From Psoroptes ovis (Eukaryota > Arthropoda > Arachnida > Sarcoptiformes > Psoroptidae), in assembly GCA_002943765.1 (NCBI GenBank), contig PQWQ01000035.1, forward strand, positions 248,001 to 312,000: a stretch of DNA of 64,000 nucleotides, in the 5' to 3' direction. The notes beneath the pieces are model-generated. The model was given only the letters and a program-made list of their open reading frames with translations. It had not been told where the DNA came from and did not search any database. This document shows, piece by piece, positions 1 through 11,572 of the stretch (its first letter is position 1; every line of letters begins with the position of its first letter). Position numbers and translations under genes: made by a program.

Positions 1-539
1 GCCGATTTTAATTCATCACGTGTTATGAAACCATTTTTATCTTTATCAAATACTAAAAATGCAGCCTTCAAATCAGCTTCGACATCATCATCTTTTGGTG
101 TTTTAAATCGTGAAAACCAATGTAAAAAATCTTTTTCATTTATTAATTGATCACCTTTTGATTGTAATTAAAATGAATAGAATCAATTAATTTATCAGTT
201 TTTCCCATCACAATATAAAACAATTCAACATACCACTTTTACATGCTTCTTTGAATATTTTTTGCAACAAATGTTCGGATATTTGTACACCAATACTTGT
301 CATCATATTTTTCATTTCATCCGTATTCAATTTACCATCATGATTTGTGTCGAACATTTGGAATGCACACTTCAATTGCCATTCATCAATTTTTTTATAT
401 TTACATTTATTTATTTGTTGTTGAATGTTTGATGATTTTGATTTTGACTAAAACAAATTAATCAATTTTTATGTTAATTCAAATCATCTGAAAAAAAACT
501 CGTACAAACCATTGCTTTCTTCATGATTTTATGTATCAT
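1..539 (-). CDS. EF-hand calcium-binding protein (calmodulin/troponin C-like), 3' part outside window
   Basis: Three exons are visible on the minus strand: 539-510, 447-234 and 154 to the window edge. The introns are canonical (donors at 509 and 233, acceptors at 448 and 155) and the frame closes at both. Exon 2 encodes an EF-hand loop, DTNHDGKLNTDE. Exon 3 encodes a degenerate second unit (GDQLINEKDF) and a further loop, DKDKNGFITRDE, so this is a calmodulin-superfamily Ca2+ sensor. In the family such loops bind Ca2+ through side chains at positions 1, 3, 5 and 12. The start is either the ATG at 539 or the in-frame ATG at 524. The N-terminus is basic and Ser/Lys-rich, unlike calmodulin itself. 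The last EF-hand continues beyond the left edge. Whether it is a troponin C, calmodulin-like or myosin light chain relative cannot be settled from this fragment. Confidence 0.8.
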
Positions 540-1389
540 TCGGGTCAATTTAAAGATGAATACCAATTGAAATTGAACAAATTCAAAGAGAATCAGTTCT
601 ATTTTGTATTGTTATTATGATTTGAAAACCGAAAGGGTGAAAAAAACAATTGAAACAATTCCACAAAATGTCTCCTACACTTTTTTCGACTTGTATCATC
701 ACACAATTAAATATCATAGCCGTCAATGTGTTTGTACACACGCATATACAAAACACTCTTGGTTCATTTGTTAATTAACCAAAAATATCAGAATAAACTC
801 GAAATTTATTTTAAAAAAAATCAGTGAAAAAATAAATAATAGATACATTCTCAAGTATAACTTGTTATAACAAGGAAATTTTATATTTTGGCTAAAAATA
901 AAACTCAATTTGTTTGAATATTCATTCGTTCATTCATTTTCAATGTTTGAATGTCAAATTTGAAATTAAAATAAGAATTTTTTCTTGTGTGTTCATCACA
1001 TGATGCCAAAAGAATGTCAACCATTAATCAAATACAAAAGCAATGATGATAGTTACATAGATGATCCGATTAGAATTCAATATTTTGTATTCAATTCATT
1101 GTCATCTATTCTATTCTCGATTTAAACAATGGAAAATGAACGAAAACAATGAATCAATTAAATAATATCTCATGATTATATCATTGACATTCGTTCATTT
1201 TATTCTATTCTTATTTTAAAGCAGCATCAAATGAATTGCATTTTTTTGAATTTTAAAAAATTCAAATTTTCATTTTCTTTCAATCTGCTCTGCCATCTAT
1301 GATCGACGATTCGGTCTAACCATGTGTTCGGTGTTAATGTTTTATTATAATTTACTAATTCTTGTTTTTCAATTTTAATTGATGGCGAA
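540..1389. other. Intergenic, divergent promoter region
   Basis: This AT-rich stretch separates the minus-strand EF-hand gene from plus-strand FAN1, so both promoters should lie here. I see no ORF of note, no RNA gene and no clear repeat. Confidence 0.6.
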
Positions 1390-3858
1390 ATGCCTATGAT
1401 AAAAAAACAGAAAACAATCTTGGATTTTTTTAAGAAAATCGAAAACAATTCAATCAATGATAATAATAGCAAATCAAGCCTGTGTCAATCTTCGATCGAA
1501 ATCAATGATGGAATTAATGAGAAATCAGCTGTCAAAGAAAAGATCGTAGTAAATCACAAGCGTCCATTGGATGATGAAAATGAAGATGATAAAACAGTTA
1601 ATGGCCATGGAATCCCGAATGACGATTCTCAAGAATCTATAATTGAAATAAATTATATTGATGAAAATTTATGTCAATTTTCTTTTCATGAAATCGATAA
1701 TAATAATACATTGCCAGAAATTGACTTGAATGATTCCGAAACTGCCAATAATGCCTCCATTGATGATAATTCCGAAATCGATTCAAAAAATATTTTTCAA
1801 AAATTTCGTCATGTAATACAATCAGTGTTACAAAATCCATTATTTGAAAATTTATTCAATGAAGATGATTGGAAACAAATACAATTATTGACCAGTTTAG
1901 ATGGCTTAATACAAGTATTATATGTTCGATTATATATGCGCAAACATGATTGGTTACGTGTGGTCAACATCAAATATCCACAACTTTTGGATTCAAATGA
2001 AAATAATCATTCCAAACAATTAGAGACGCTGTTGAATCATGATCTATTACTTGATCGTAAGTTAAATTTTGAATCGACTTTGAATTGATTTTTAACATTT
2101 ATTTTAGATAGAAACATTCAATCAATCGAAGAAGGTTTCAATGCATTGACCATGTTGGAGATGAAATTATTCCTGAAGAAATATAATGGTTTTAAATTAC
2201 CGAAATCGAATCAAAAATGTAAAATAATTGAATCGTTTTTAGCTTATATACGCTCAACACGTTCTGTTTGTATGAATTCTAATGGAACAATTAAAACGAT
2301 TGAAGAACAAGTATTACTAAGACTAAGAAATTACTGCCAATTTAAATTTATACGTTTGAATGAGATCAAATCAGAAATATTGGATCGTATATTTTTACTT
2401 TATTATTCACCAAATGATTTATTGGATAATATCGAAAATAATAATGAAGATTATTGGCATAGACGGATACTATCATCATATGACGATGATTATGGCTTAG
2501 TATCGGATGAAATAAATGAACAAATCTATGCAGATCGTCAAGAATTGATTGAATTTGTGCAAGCATTCAACTTGCTATGTAAATTAATTGTATGGAATAG
2601 TCAAAAAAGATACCAAGAGATCATCGATCAATTATTTCCGATTGTTCTTGAACGGTACAATTCATCAATGATAAAATGGTCATATAAAGATAAACAATTA
2701 TCTGAATATTTACGTCCATTCACTGCCACAGGAATGTATTTACGCTGTATGAATCAATGTTTACAATCATTGGATAAAAATCGTTTATATAATATTTATG
2801 TTACGAATATTGAGCAATTATTAGAGCAAAATATTTATGGCATCAAATATCGACCTCATTGGTATACACGGTCATCATTGATATGTCAAAATCATTTGAA
2901 AAGCTTGGAAAAAACTGTAGAAATGTGTTTGAAAGGTCTAAATGATCCTGCAGTATGCAATGATCATTCACTGAAATTATACAAACGTTTAATCAGTTTG
3001 AAAATGGGAGATCATAAAAATGATAGCATTAAATCGATCAAAGAGAAGATCAATAATCAAGAATTAATAATCAATCAAAGTAAACAAAATTTCAAAAAAC
3101 GCACAATCGTGGCATCTTATTGTAATATTGAAAATGAAAGTAGTCGAAAAAATTTTTTCATATCTAAAAATTCGGAAAATAATGACATCGAAATGATATC
3201 AGTGGAAGAAGTTGTCCGTAGACATTATTTGAATGAAGATTTCACCAATGGTTTGCATTGTGAATCAAGTGTTTATCATTCATTATTCGAATTATTATTA
3301 GCTGATGTTATCTTTTCAACCAAAATATCAAATGTTTATCGTTATTATGGACAAAAATATCCATTAGATTTGTCATATCAATCATTTTATCAGCAACGTA
3401 AATCAATGATTGTTGAAAAGATTTATCAAATATCCAATTGGCCAAACGAATCATTGGAAAGTAATATAATTGAATTATGCCAACAAAAACTGTATCCAAT
3501 TGATTATGATTTTATTATTACTAATAATTTACATGTAAGTTTTGAGTTTGTCGTCCTTACATTCAGTGATTAATTCAGGTTGTTTTCTCCCAAGGAAATT
3601 GCCTACTGTATGACATCAGAAAAATTGGCCAAAATTCTACACATTATGGCCAGAGATTATCGTCATTTTCGTAAAGGTTTTCCAGATTTAATTATGTGGA
3701 ATAGAGAGAAAGGTCGATTCAAAGCAATCGAAGTAAAAGGACCTGGTGATCGTATCTCTGACATACAATCGATTTGGCTACAACAAATGACTGAAATTGA
3801 TTTAGATTGTGAATTATGTATGGTCAAACAAAAAGATGTAAAAATAAATGAAATTTAA
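1390..3858 (+). CDS. FAN1: Fanconi-associated nuclease 1 (FAN1), VRR-NUC structure-specific nuclease
   Basis: Three exons, 1390-2056, 2108-3534 and 3595-3858, give about 785 aa. The last exon carries the VRR-NUC core: PDLIMW, then EVKGPGDRISDIQ, holding the PD...EVK catalytic Asp, Glu and Lys of this family. Upstream, SSVYHSLFELLLADVIF matches the FAN1 block just before the nuclease, and a SAP-like segment lies near LTMLEMKLFLKKYNG. FAN1 cuts 5' flaps and unhooks interstrand crosslinks in the nucleus. The N-terminus has a PCNA-box-like motif, QKTILDFF (about residues 7-14), but no UBZ zinc finger is visible; vertebrate FAN1 has one. The correct intron 2 acceptor is TTTTCTCCCAAG ending at 3594; the earlier CAG at 3578 puts the nuclease out of frame. 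PRIM2 starts 150 bp downstream on the same strand. Confidence 0.93.
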
Positions 3859-3887
3859 GCGAATTGGTTTTACTTTTAAATCTGTTT

Positions 3888-3893
3888 AATAAA
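3888..3893 (+). terminator. Poly(A) signal of FAN1
   Basis: AATAAA lies 29 bp after the FAN1 stop. Cleavage 10-30 nt further on would leave under about 100 bp before the PRIM2 start, so the PRIM2 promoter and 5' UTR must be very short or overlap the FAN1 3' end. Confidence 0.6.
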
Positions 3894-4008
3894 AATTTAC
3901 CGGCAAATTTCTTTTCACTGCCTGCAAAATGTTTACGAAATATTTCTTGTTGTCATTTGGCGCGTTATATTCGATTTGATTCATTGCAACAATCAATTAA
4001 TTGCAAAA

Positions 4009-5601
4009 ATGCAATTTGAACATCGGACTAAACGTACTAAGTTGTCAAATGATAATACAAATAATGGCCGATCAACAAATCCTTATCCATATTGGATCAA
4101 TTTTTATACGACACCGCCTGATTATAAAGTGACATTGCAAGAAATTGAAAGCATGGTCAGTGAACGTCTGAAAATTCTTTCAATAATTGATAATTTGTTT
4201 CGTAATGTTGAAAAAACTCGAGGCATTTATGATGTGATTATATCACAAATTAATAGTTTAAAGTGTGAAAATAATGAAAAAAATTTTTACACAGCTGGTC
4301 GATGCAGCAGCAATGAAATGAATCCATCGAAAACATTTGAAGCACGTAAACGTGATCATATTTCACATTTTCTGCTTCGTATTTATTATTGCCAAAATGA
4401 AGAACTGCGTCGTTGGTTCATTTCAAAAGAAACAGAATTATTTAGAATACGTTTCATTGATTCAAGTTTGACAAATACCACACAACTTGAAGAATGTTTA
4501 CTTTATTATGGCTATAAATTTGAAATCATATCCACCGCTAAAAATCCAGAACTTCATCAAAAAATAAATTGGACTGAATATAGTCGTCATCAACAAATGA
4601 TTGCATTCAAATTGCCATTCGAAGAAGCTTTGGATTTGATTCGTTCTCGTAAAATTTATTTGAATGATGGTTATGCTTACATTGGCACCAATGAAATTGT
4701 TTCGGTTTTATGTCAACGTTTCAAAACAAATTTAGCTTGTGAGCTGAATCGGATGCACACCTATTTCTATTCACTGAATGAACCTAGATTAATATGGCGT
4801 TTAGATTCATTACATAAACATCACATTTTAAATGATAAACTTAAAAATTCCAAAATTAATAATAATCAAAATGAAAATGATGATAATGAAAAACGTCAAC
4901 GTATTTATGTGAACCAAATCGATGAGCTATCGCGAGATTTATTTCCACCATGTATGCGTTCAATTCATGAAACGTTAAGACGTGAACATCATCTTAAACA
5001 TTATGGTCGCCTTTATTATGGTTTATTTTTGAAAGCAGCTGGCTTGACTATGGACGATTCAATGGAATTTTTTCGTAATGAATTATCGATTAAAAATCCG
5101 GAAAAATTTCAAAAAGAATATTCATATACCATACGTTATTTGTATGGTAAAGCTGGTAAACGTCAACAATTAAGTGCATACAGTTGCCAGAAAATTATCA
5201 ATGAAAATGCGCCAGGACCGACTGATGCACATGGATGTCCATTTCGTCATTTTGATATAAAAAATTTAAAAGCATTACTAATACGTTATGGAGTTAACAA
5301 TGAAAATGATTTACAAAATATTATTGATAAAATAACGCAAGATAAAAATTATACTGGTGCATGTGCAAAATTTTTTTCAGTCAAATATAATCTAAACAAT
5401 TCACCTGATCAGCCAACAATCTATCATCCAAATCAATATTTTCAACTTGCGCGCAGTACATTGAAACAACAACAAATGCAAACATGTGTTAACGATGATT
5501 GTGATGAGGAGAAAAACATGAAAAAACTTGAAATAAATGCTCAAATCATCGATGATTCGATTGACGATGATTTAGCATCGACCATTGATAATGTCAATTA
5601 A
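4009..5601 (+). CDS. PRIM2: DNA primase large subunit (PRI2)
   Basis: An intronless gene of about 530 aa (human PRIM2 is 509). The four cysteines that hold the [4Fe-4S] cluster in this family are recognisable: FPPC (about residue 313), YSC (about 392), HGCPFRHFD (about 409) and GACAKFF (about 452). The spacing agrees with the human set. The C-terminal block LKHYGRLYYGLFLKAAGL is the helical core around the first cysteine. The protein pairs with the catalytic small subunit and DNA polymerase alpha to make RNA primers in the nucleus. The start is the first in-frame ATG at 4009; the upstream in-frame extension lacks an ATG. The tail is acidic. The 3' end faces the arrestin-domain gene (convergent, 133 bp apart). 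Confidence 0.95.
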   Translation: MQFEHRTKRTKLSNDNTNNGRSTNPYPYWINFYTTPPDYKVTLQEIESMVSERLKILSIIDNLFRNVEKTRGIYDVIISQINSLKCENNEKNFYTAGRCSSNEMNPSKTFEARKRDHISHFLLRIYYCQNEELRRWFISKETELFRIRFIDSSLTNTTQLEECLLYYGYKFEIISTAKNPELHQKINWTEYSRHQQMIAFKLPFEEALDLIRSRKIYLNDGYAYIGTNEIVSVLCQRFKTNLACELNRMHTYFYSLNEPRLIWRLDSLHKHHILNDKLKNSKINNNQNENDDNEKRQRIYVNQIDELSRDLFPPCMRSIHETLRREHHLKHYGRLYYGLFLKAAGLTMDDSMEFFRNELSIKNPEKFQKEYSYTIRYLYGKAGKRQQLSAYSCQKIINENAPGPTDAHGCPFRHFDIKNLKALLIRYGVNNENDLQNIIDKITQDKNYTGACAKFFSVKYNLNNSPDQPTIYHPNQYFQLARSTLKQQQMQTCVNDDCDEEKNMKKLEINAQIIDDSIDDDLASTIDNVN

Positions 5602-5734
5602 AACATAAAGTTTTGTTTTTAAAATTATTTTTAATTAATTAAATTAAGTGAATGTCTTTTTACAGTACATGTATTTGAATATGCAATGTGTTAGTATACC
5701 ATATTGATGTCCAAATCTATTATTCCTTAATCAA

Positions 5735-6996
5735 TTATTTTGAACGAATTTTCGTATCAGAATTTAGCCATGATCTTGACATTGGAAGAGTTGATGGATA
5801 ATAGGTTCCTTTTTTACGCTGTAAAGTACCATCCGAATTTCGTAATGGATATGTAGCCATTAAGATTGGCATTTGCAATTTAATCGTCTTATGGGTACCT
5901 TTGGGCATAATCATGAACTGTGTTTTATTGCATTCAATGATCATTTAAGAAATTAGTTTCTCTGTCAGATTTAAGACATTCAAAGATAAACTCACATAAA
6001 TATCATATTGAATACGAATCAAATTACAGCCACGTAAATTAGTTGGAGGTATTGGCGGTATGTACAATAATTCATTTTTCCATTGATCACTAGAATTAGC
6101 ATCAATTTTACCTTTTTCCAATGATGCTAATTCACGTACTTCACTTTGTATGATACGATTTTTAGATGTATATTGTATGGTCTGTGAGAAAAGAATTTTG
6201 CTGAATTAGTCCACAAGATAACAATCTATTTGATGAAACTGAAATTTACCTCAGTGAGAATGGCACATGTTTTTCGTATTTTAACCGAACTATCATTATA
6301 AATATTTGCATTGATTATGATACTTTCACCAGATACATATCCACCACGATCTAATCGTAATTTGCAGATAATTTTACCATTTTTGAAACAGAGGAAACCT
6401 AATTTTTCTTCGATTTCACTATGAAATGGTTGCGATAATATGCTTGGCTCTTGGTTCAAATCGATTGGATTCATCACAATAAACACTTGATGATTTTTAT
6501 GTACAAGTCCATTCGGATCTCTTAATTCTGCTTTGCAGAAATATTGTACCCAGCCATGTTTGCCTAAGAATGTAGATGGTAAACCTAATGGCAATCCTAA
6601 ACGAAATGGAAATGTATGAACACCAGCCGATAATACCAATAAACGGCTCATTGATGCATTTAAATTTAATGTACTTTGCGTATCGACTCGTGTAAGGTTA
6701 TCACCCAATAATCTCATACGAAAATCGATGTAATTTTCTTTATCACCCGAAACAATACCACCACTTCCAACTAATCGTACAACACATTCACCGATTATGT
6801 GGAAGAATAAACCTTATTCGAAATAAAAATAAATTAATTATATGGCCATCACCATTTTCATTGAATATCACTTACCGACAATTGGCATATCATCGTCCAA
6901 TTCCAGCACAACTTTACCAGTAAGAAATGTGCCGGGAAAATATAATAAATTTTCATCATCTAAGATGATTTTGAAAAATCTTAATTTTTTTACCAT
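5735..6996 (-). CDS. Arrestin-domain-containing protein (ARRDC-like alpha-arrestin)
   Basis: Four exons, 6996-6876, 6812-6250, 6181-5996 and 5917-5735, give about 350 aa and all junction phases agree. The start reads MVKKLRFFKIILDDEN, followed by YFPGTFLTGKVVLEL, the arrestin N-domain opening of alpha-arrestins. The middle contains FPFRLGLPLGLPSTFLG, the usual link into the core, and RGGYVSGESIIINANIYN opens the arrestin C-domain. Family members are adaptors that recruit NEDD4-type ubiquitin ligases to membrane cargo through C-terminal PPxY motifs. Here the C-domain ends soon after MPILMATYPLRN, with a short basic tail and no PPxY. The upstream gap to 7.8 kb should hold its promoter. Confidence 0.87.
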
Positions 6997-8245
6997 TTTT
7001 TTATTGCTGTGTTTTGCTTAGTATGCTGACGAATCAAACCAAGTATGTATGACTAAAACAATGAATTAATGATGATTGGTAAATATTACTAAATTGTCAA
7101 AATTGATTATTAATTTAGTCTGAATTTCTGTTGAAGGATTTTTGGAGAAATCAAATTACAATTTAACCATATTTAATGAAGAGAATGATGATGGTCGACG
7201 ACCAACTTTAATTCAAACATACACCATTGAATTTGAATGTAAATTTTAAAAAAATAAACACAGTAAATGCAAAAAAGATATTTTAATTATGATTTGAATG
7301 GGATAAAAATACTTCCAAAAGGAAATTTCTTCACTGTTTCATTGTGTTGAGCTGTATTGCATCTTAATATGTTTTATTATTTCCAATTACGGAAATATTT
7401 GCGTGACAAAACCACCACCGCCACCATTAATGACAGTTTTAATGAATGAATACATTCATTCAAATAAATAATCAATGGTAAATTTACTTTTTACTGGTTT
7501 TAATTAAATAAATGAATTTATTTATTTATTTCTTGTTTGTGTTGGCGGATCAAAACATACATAGATAGGTATTAATTCATGGTCATGCCACATGAAGATT
7601 CATTTGAAAGTATTTATAATGTTTTTCAATCAGGAATTAAAATTCGATTATTAGGTATTTGATTGATGACCAATGTATGTAGCATCGAAACAAAAAATCA
7701 ACAACCAAAGTAAACATGAGTGAAATTTGAAACGCAACAAATCTTCATAGCAGCAAATCTATGGACAAAATATGTTCATTTAAGAGTGAATTTGTGACAA
7801 TATTAAAATGCAGAGAAAAGGTTCTACAGCACACATATGAACAACAAAACGAACAAGCAGCAAATACTTAAAATGTTAAAAAAATTATTTATTCAAACTT
7901 TCTCTTTCATTATTTTTTTCAACTATTCACCACAGCAATCTTCAAGTAATCGATCGTTATTCAGATTGTCCGTCGTTATTATTATCATCAATAATCAATG
8001 CTTCAACAGCATACGTCTTACATAGAGGTAAACAGGTTTCCATATCAATTGTGGAACTGTAGCCGTTTGTGAATCGGAACTAAGTATACTTTAATAATTG
8101 CAATTTTTATGATGAAATTATTATGATGATGGTCAACGATTTCCGCGAATATGACTTGTATTAAATAACACATAAATCTATGTCTCTTTGGATAATATGA
8201 GCGCTACGTAAAATGTAATCGAATACCTTACGGATAATTTTTATT
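6997..8245. other. Intergenic region between arrestin-domain gene and RPC6
   Basis: AT-rich sequence, upstream of the arrestin-domain gene and downstream of RPC6. It contains a chance ORF of 62 codons at 7837-8025 with no recognisable domain. I see no RNA gene or mobile element. Confidence 0.5.
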
Positions 8246-9221
8246 TTAAAAAAGTTCATAATTAATGTATCGACAATTTTCCGGTGATATACGAACAGAT
8301 CCTGGTTTACAATCTTTGTATAGATGACATATCATACATGGTGCATAGAATAAATCAGATTTATCACGATTCAATGGATTATACCGATATAATGAACGTT
8401 GTGCACTATATTTTTTCAAAATTTTGCATTCATAGCACAATACATTTAATATGTTTTCAATATCGATCAATTTGATGTCATTGAACAATTTTTGTCCTTT
8501 AAATTCATTATAAATATCCGATGCACTAGCATAGACTGGCTCGAAATCATAATTATTCAAATAATTATTGTCATCATCATTGTCATTATCAGTGCCATCA
8601 CATTTGAATATTTTCGATGCTTTTTCATATGAATCAATGTATTTATCATATAAATGTTGTAAACAAGTTGTTTTAAGATTTTTGACCACATCTTCACGTA
8701 TTGAACCAGAATCATAACAAGCACCGCCAGTAATAGTTTCATCTGGTTGTAAATCATAAAGGAAATATAATTTGCGATTCGATATCGCTTTGATTGATTT
8801 AATCAATTTTTTATTTTCTAAATTTTTCAACACTTTATTAAGTACAAGTTCAGCTAATTTTGTTTTTGACCGTATATCACGTATCCATATACCATTTTTA
8901 TTCGCATCTTTGATTACTTCCAATACGATATCGTCATAACTTTTTTCTTTGATAACTAATTCATAATGCGTTGAATTATTGACAACGATTGCTTTGATTT
9001 TTTTCTCGCCAATCAGACTATTCAATGCTACTAAACGTAAAGCAATGTCAACGTTACCAATGCGCATACGAAGTTCATCATCGGATATTGCAGATTTTGA
9101 TGATTGTAGAACTGAAAAAATTCTTGTATATCAGTGTGTATAGATCAAATTGATCAGAATTTGATTTATTTCATTGATACTAATTCATTTACCTTGCTTT
9201 TAGCTGCTCTAAATTATCCAT
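8246..9221 (-). CDS. POLR3F: RNA polymerase III subunit RPC6 (RPC39/POLR3F)
   Basis: Two exons, 9221-9193 (29 bp, nine codons plus two bases) and 9122-8246, give about 301 aa (human 316). The intron 1 acceptor must be the CAAG at 9123; using the CAG a few bases downstream shifts the frame to a stop. The N-terminal winged-helix region reads AISDDELRMRIGNVDIALR, the second winged helix contains GIWIRDIR, and TITGGACYDSGSIRE is the conserved linker of this family. The C-terminal block keeps CMICHLYKDC...ISPENC, the four-cysteine arrangement of RPC6 reported to bind an Fe-S cluster. The subunit joins RPC3 and RPC7 in Pol III initiation at tRNA and 5S genes. There is an acidic D/N-rich insertion near residue 180. 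An AATAAA follows the stop codon directly. Confidence 0.93.
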
Positions 9222-9354
9222 TTGGTATTTGAATTTCAAATAGGAAAATGTAAACAATGCCAATTGCTTAAATATTTTTAATCACATGTTCAATGATGAA
9301 CGACTCACTATCGCTAAAAGCAGCGATTCTATCAATTTTTTCGATTTTAAAAAT

Positions 9355-9836
9355 CTAAGGCTATAATACGTGAAAATTTTTGAATTTTTCGAAAAAATCT
9401 AAGACTATCTATCGACAAAATTTTTCAAAAAATCGAAAAAATCTAAGACTATCCATCGTCAAAATTTTTCAAAAAATCGAAAAAATCTAAGACTATCCAT
9501 CGTCAAAATTTTTCAAAAAATCGAAAAAATCTAAGGCTATCTATCGTCAAAATTTTCAATTTTTCGAAAAAATCTAAGGCTATCCATCGTCAAAATTTTT
9601 CAAAAAATCGAAAAAATCTAAGACTATCTATCGACAAAATTTTTGAATTTTTCGAAAAAATATAAGGCTATCCATCGTCAAAATTTTTCAAAAAATCGAA
9701 AAAATCTAAGACTATCCATCGTCAAAATTTTTCAAAAAATCGAAAAAATCTAAGACTATCTATCGACAAAATTTTTGAATTTTTCGAAAAAATATAAGGC
9801 TATCCATCGTCAAAATTTTTCAAAAAATCGAAAAAT
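9355..9836. repeat. 44-bp tandem satellite, 11 units, with higher-order structure
   Basis: Eleven units begin at 9355, 9399, 9443, 9487, 9531, 9574, 9618, 9662, 9706, 9750 and 9794. Ten intervals are 44 bp except one of 43. Each unit starts CTAAG(A/G)CTATC(C/T)ATCG. Two arm types exist: one reads TTTTTCAAAAAATCGAAAA and the other TTTTTGAATTTTTCGAAAA, the second containing the palindrome TTTTTCGAAAAA. The pair starting at 9618/9662 is repeated without change at 9750/9794, giving a 132-bp higher-order period. The first unit is the most diverged. The array lies just upstream of RPC6 and contains no ORF. Confidence 0.95.
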
Positions 9837-9839
9837 AAT

Positions 9840-10545
9840 AAGAAAAAAATAATCGAAAAAATATCTCTTATAATATTTGAAAAATATTGGCAGTTTCATA
9901 TAATTTTAATAATTATTTCAGAAGTGGATAAATATTCATTTTGTATTTTGTGTATGCAAGTGTAATGAATGAATTATTATTCAATATGATAGAAAAAGAA
10001 GTGAAATTTGTTCAATTTTCTTCCCGATGCGGCAAGGAATTTGAAAGTTGAAAGAAAAATCAATGAAAGGGAAAATTTCTTCAATAAATCAATATATGTG
10101 TGTATTGAGTATTTGTTTTAAAGAAAAATAAAAAAAATTTGTGCAAAAAAACAAATGGACAAGGAAATAAATTGTTTTGTATGAATAATGTTAAGATCGA
10201 TTTCAGTAAAGAAATTTACAATCATTTAAAATCATTAATATATGAACAATACAATCATTGAAGATTATGTTATCCATCAAATAGATGCTTTTAGATGAAT
10301 GTTATCAAATGTTAATCAAATGGAATCAAATATGAAATTGAAATAAATAATTATTCATTGCTTTTGTGTGAATGATGCAGTTAAGATAGATTGACAATGT
10401 ATGCAAATATACAAGAAAAAATATTGATGAATGATATTTTAATGGTCAAATTATTCCAAGTTCGTGGATTGAATGGTCAGTGAGTGGTTATTAAATAATG
10501 ATCGGTTGTTGAAATGAATGAGATTCATTATGCAAATGTGACAAT
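9840..10545. other. Intergenic, AT-rich
   Basis: This lies between the satellite and the 3' end of the tetraspanin gene. It has many short A-runs and ATG/TGA-rich low-complexity sequence. I see no gene or RNA. Confidence 0.5.
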
Positions 10546-11572
10546 TTATTTATCATCTTGCCGTGAGATAGCACAGAATAAACAGAATGAAAATAATAAT
10601 GCCAATATTTGTACACCGATCAATACGGTTGCAATTAATATTATGAATAATTGTTTTTGCCGAATGAATTCTTGAAATTTATCAATGCATCCATCTAAAT
10701 TTAGACCTTGTATATTTTTTATGTTCTGTATGTCACGTCCACGTATGTTATCAACACGATTTTGGCATTGTTCATTTGAATTAATTATATTTTCATTATA
10801 ATCATTATTGCTGGTCATATCATTCGATGTTCTACAACATGAATGCGGTATTCGATAAACACGTTGATCTGGTCCGATTGGAAATTGCATATTATTCATC
10901 ATATTGTTCATTGTGTTCTGAATTTGCGAGCCTAAATCGTCATTTTCATAATTATTACTTGTTGTTTGATTATTATAATTTGATGTGATCCAATCTTCAG
11001 GACCCATTATTCCGCAACAAGAAAAATATCTTTGAATACGATCGATTAACATTTCGGTTGCATTCGTATTGCCAGTACCATAATTACGTTTGATTAATTT
11101 CGTTGTGTCCAGCCGGATTCTTTCTCGTACTTTTTCACCATTCCGTATGGTCCAAAACAAGAATGCACCACTTAATACACACAAAATCAAACAAATCGAA
11201 ATGTACTGTATGCGTTAAAAATATTTTTGAATTAAGATTTCAAAGATAAGTAAAAATTGATGGACAGACCATAAGCAATAGACATTTAGATTCACGTATT
11301 GCTCCACAACAGCCAATAAATCCGATCATTGTCATCAATGCTCCCAATATTAATAATGCAATGAATGGCGTCACATAGTGTGTACTGACTTCATTTATAT
11401 CAAGATAATTCTGCGAATCCCACCAAAGATATGCTGAAAGGCCTAAAATGAACACACCTGTCAGCTATAAAGGAATATTTGACAAATAAGTAATAATCAA
11501 ATTAAATTCAGTGAAACTTACCCAAAATATGAAATTATATAAAACAACAATCAATTTAATACAAATCAACAT
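10546..11572 (-). CDS. Tetraspanin
   Basis: Three exons, 11572-11522, 11464-11270 and 11205-10546, give about 301 aa; all junctions are in phase 0. Four hydrophobic segments are visible: LIVVLYNFIFWLTGVFILGL near the start, FIALLILGALMTMIGFIGCCGA, YISICLILCVLSGAFLFW, and FIILIATVLIGVQILALLFSF near the end. The large loop carries the hallmark CCG (FSCCGIMGPEDW), then SCC and GC further on. Tetraspanins organise membrane microdomains with integrins and other partners. The loop contains an unusual Asn/Met-rich insert of about 45 residues between the CCG and SCC motifs. The poly(A) signal AATAAA (minus strand, 10550-10545) overlaps the stop codon, so the 3' UTR may be extremely short. Confidence 0.93.

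Noticed and set aside
3564..3594. Acceptor CAG at 3578 (or 3566) for FAN1 intron 2
   Set aside because: Both put the VRR-NUC exon out of frame; only the AAG at 3594, after a pyrimidine tract, keeps PDLIMW...EVK in frame.
7837..8025. 62-codon plus-strand ORF
   Set aside because: Low-complexity, no domain, no splice partners; expected by chance in AT-rich DNA.
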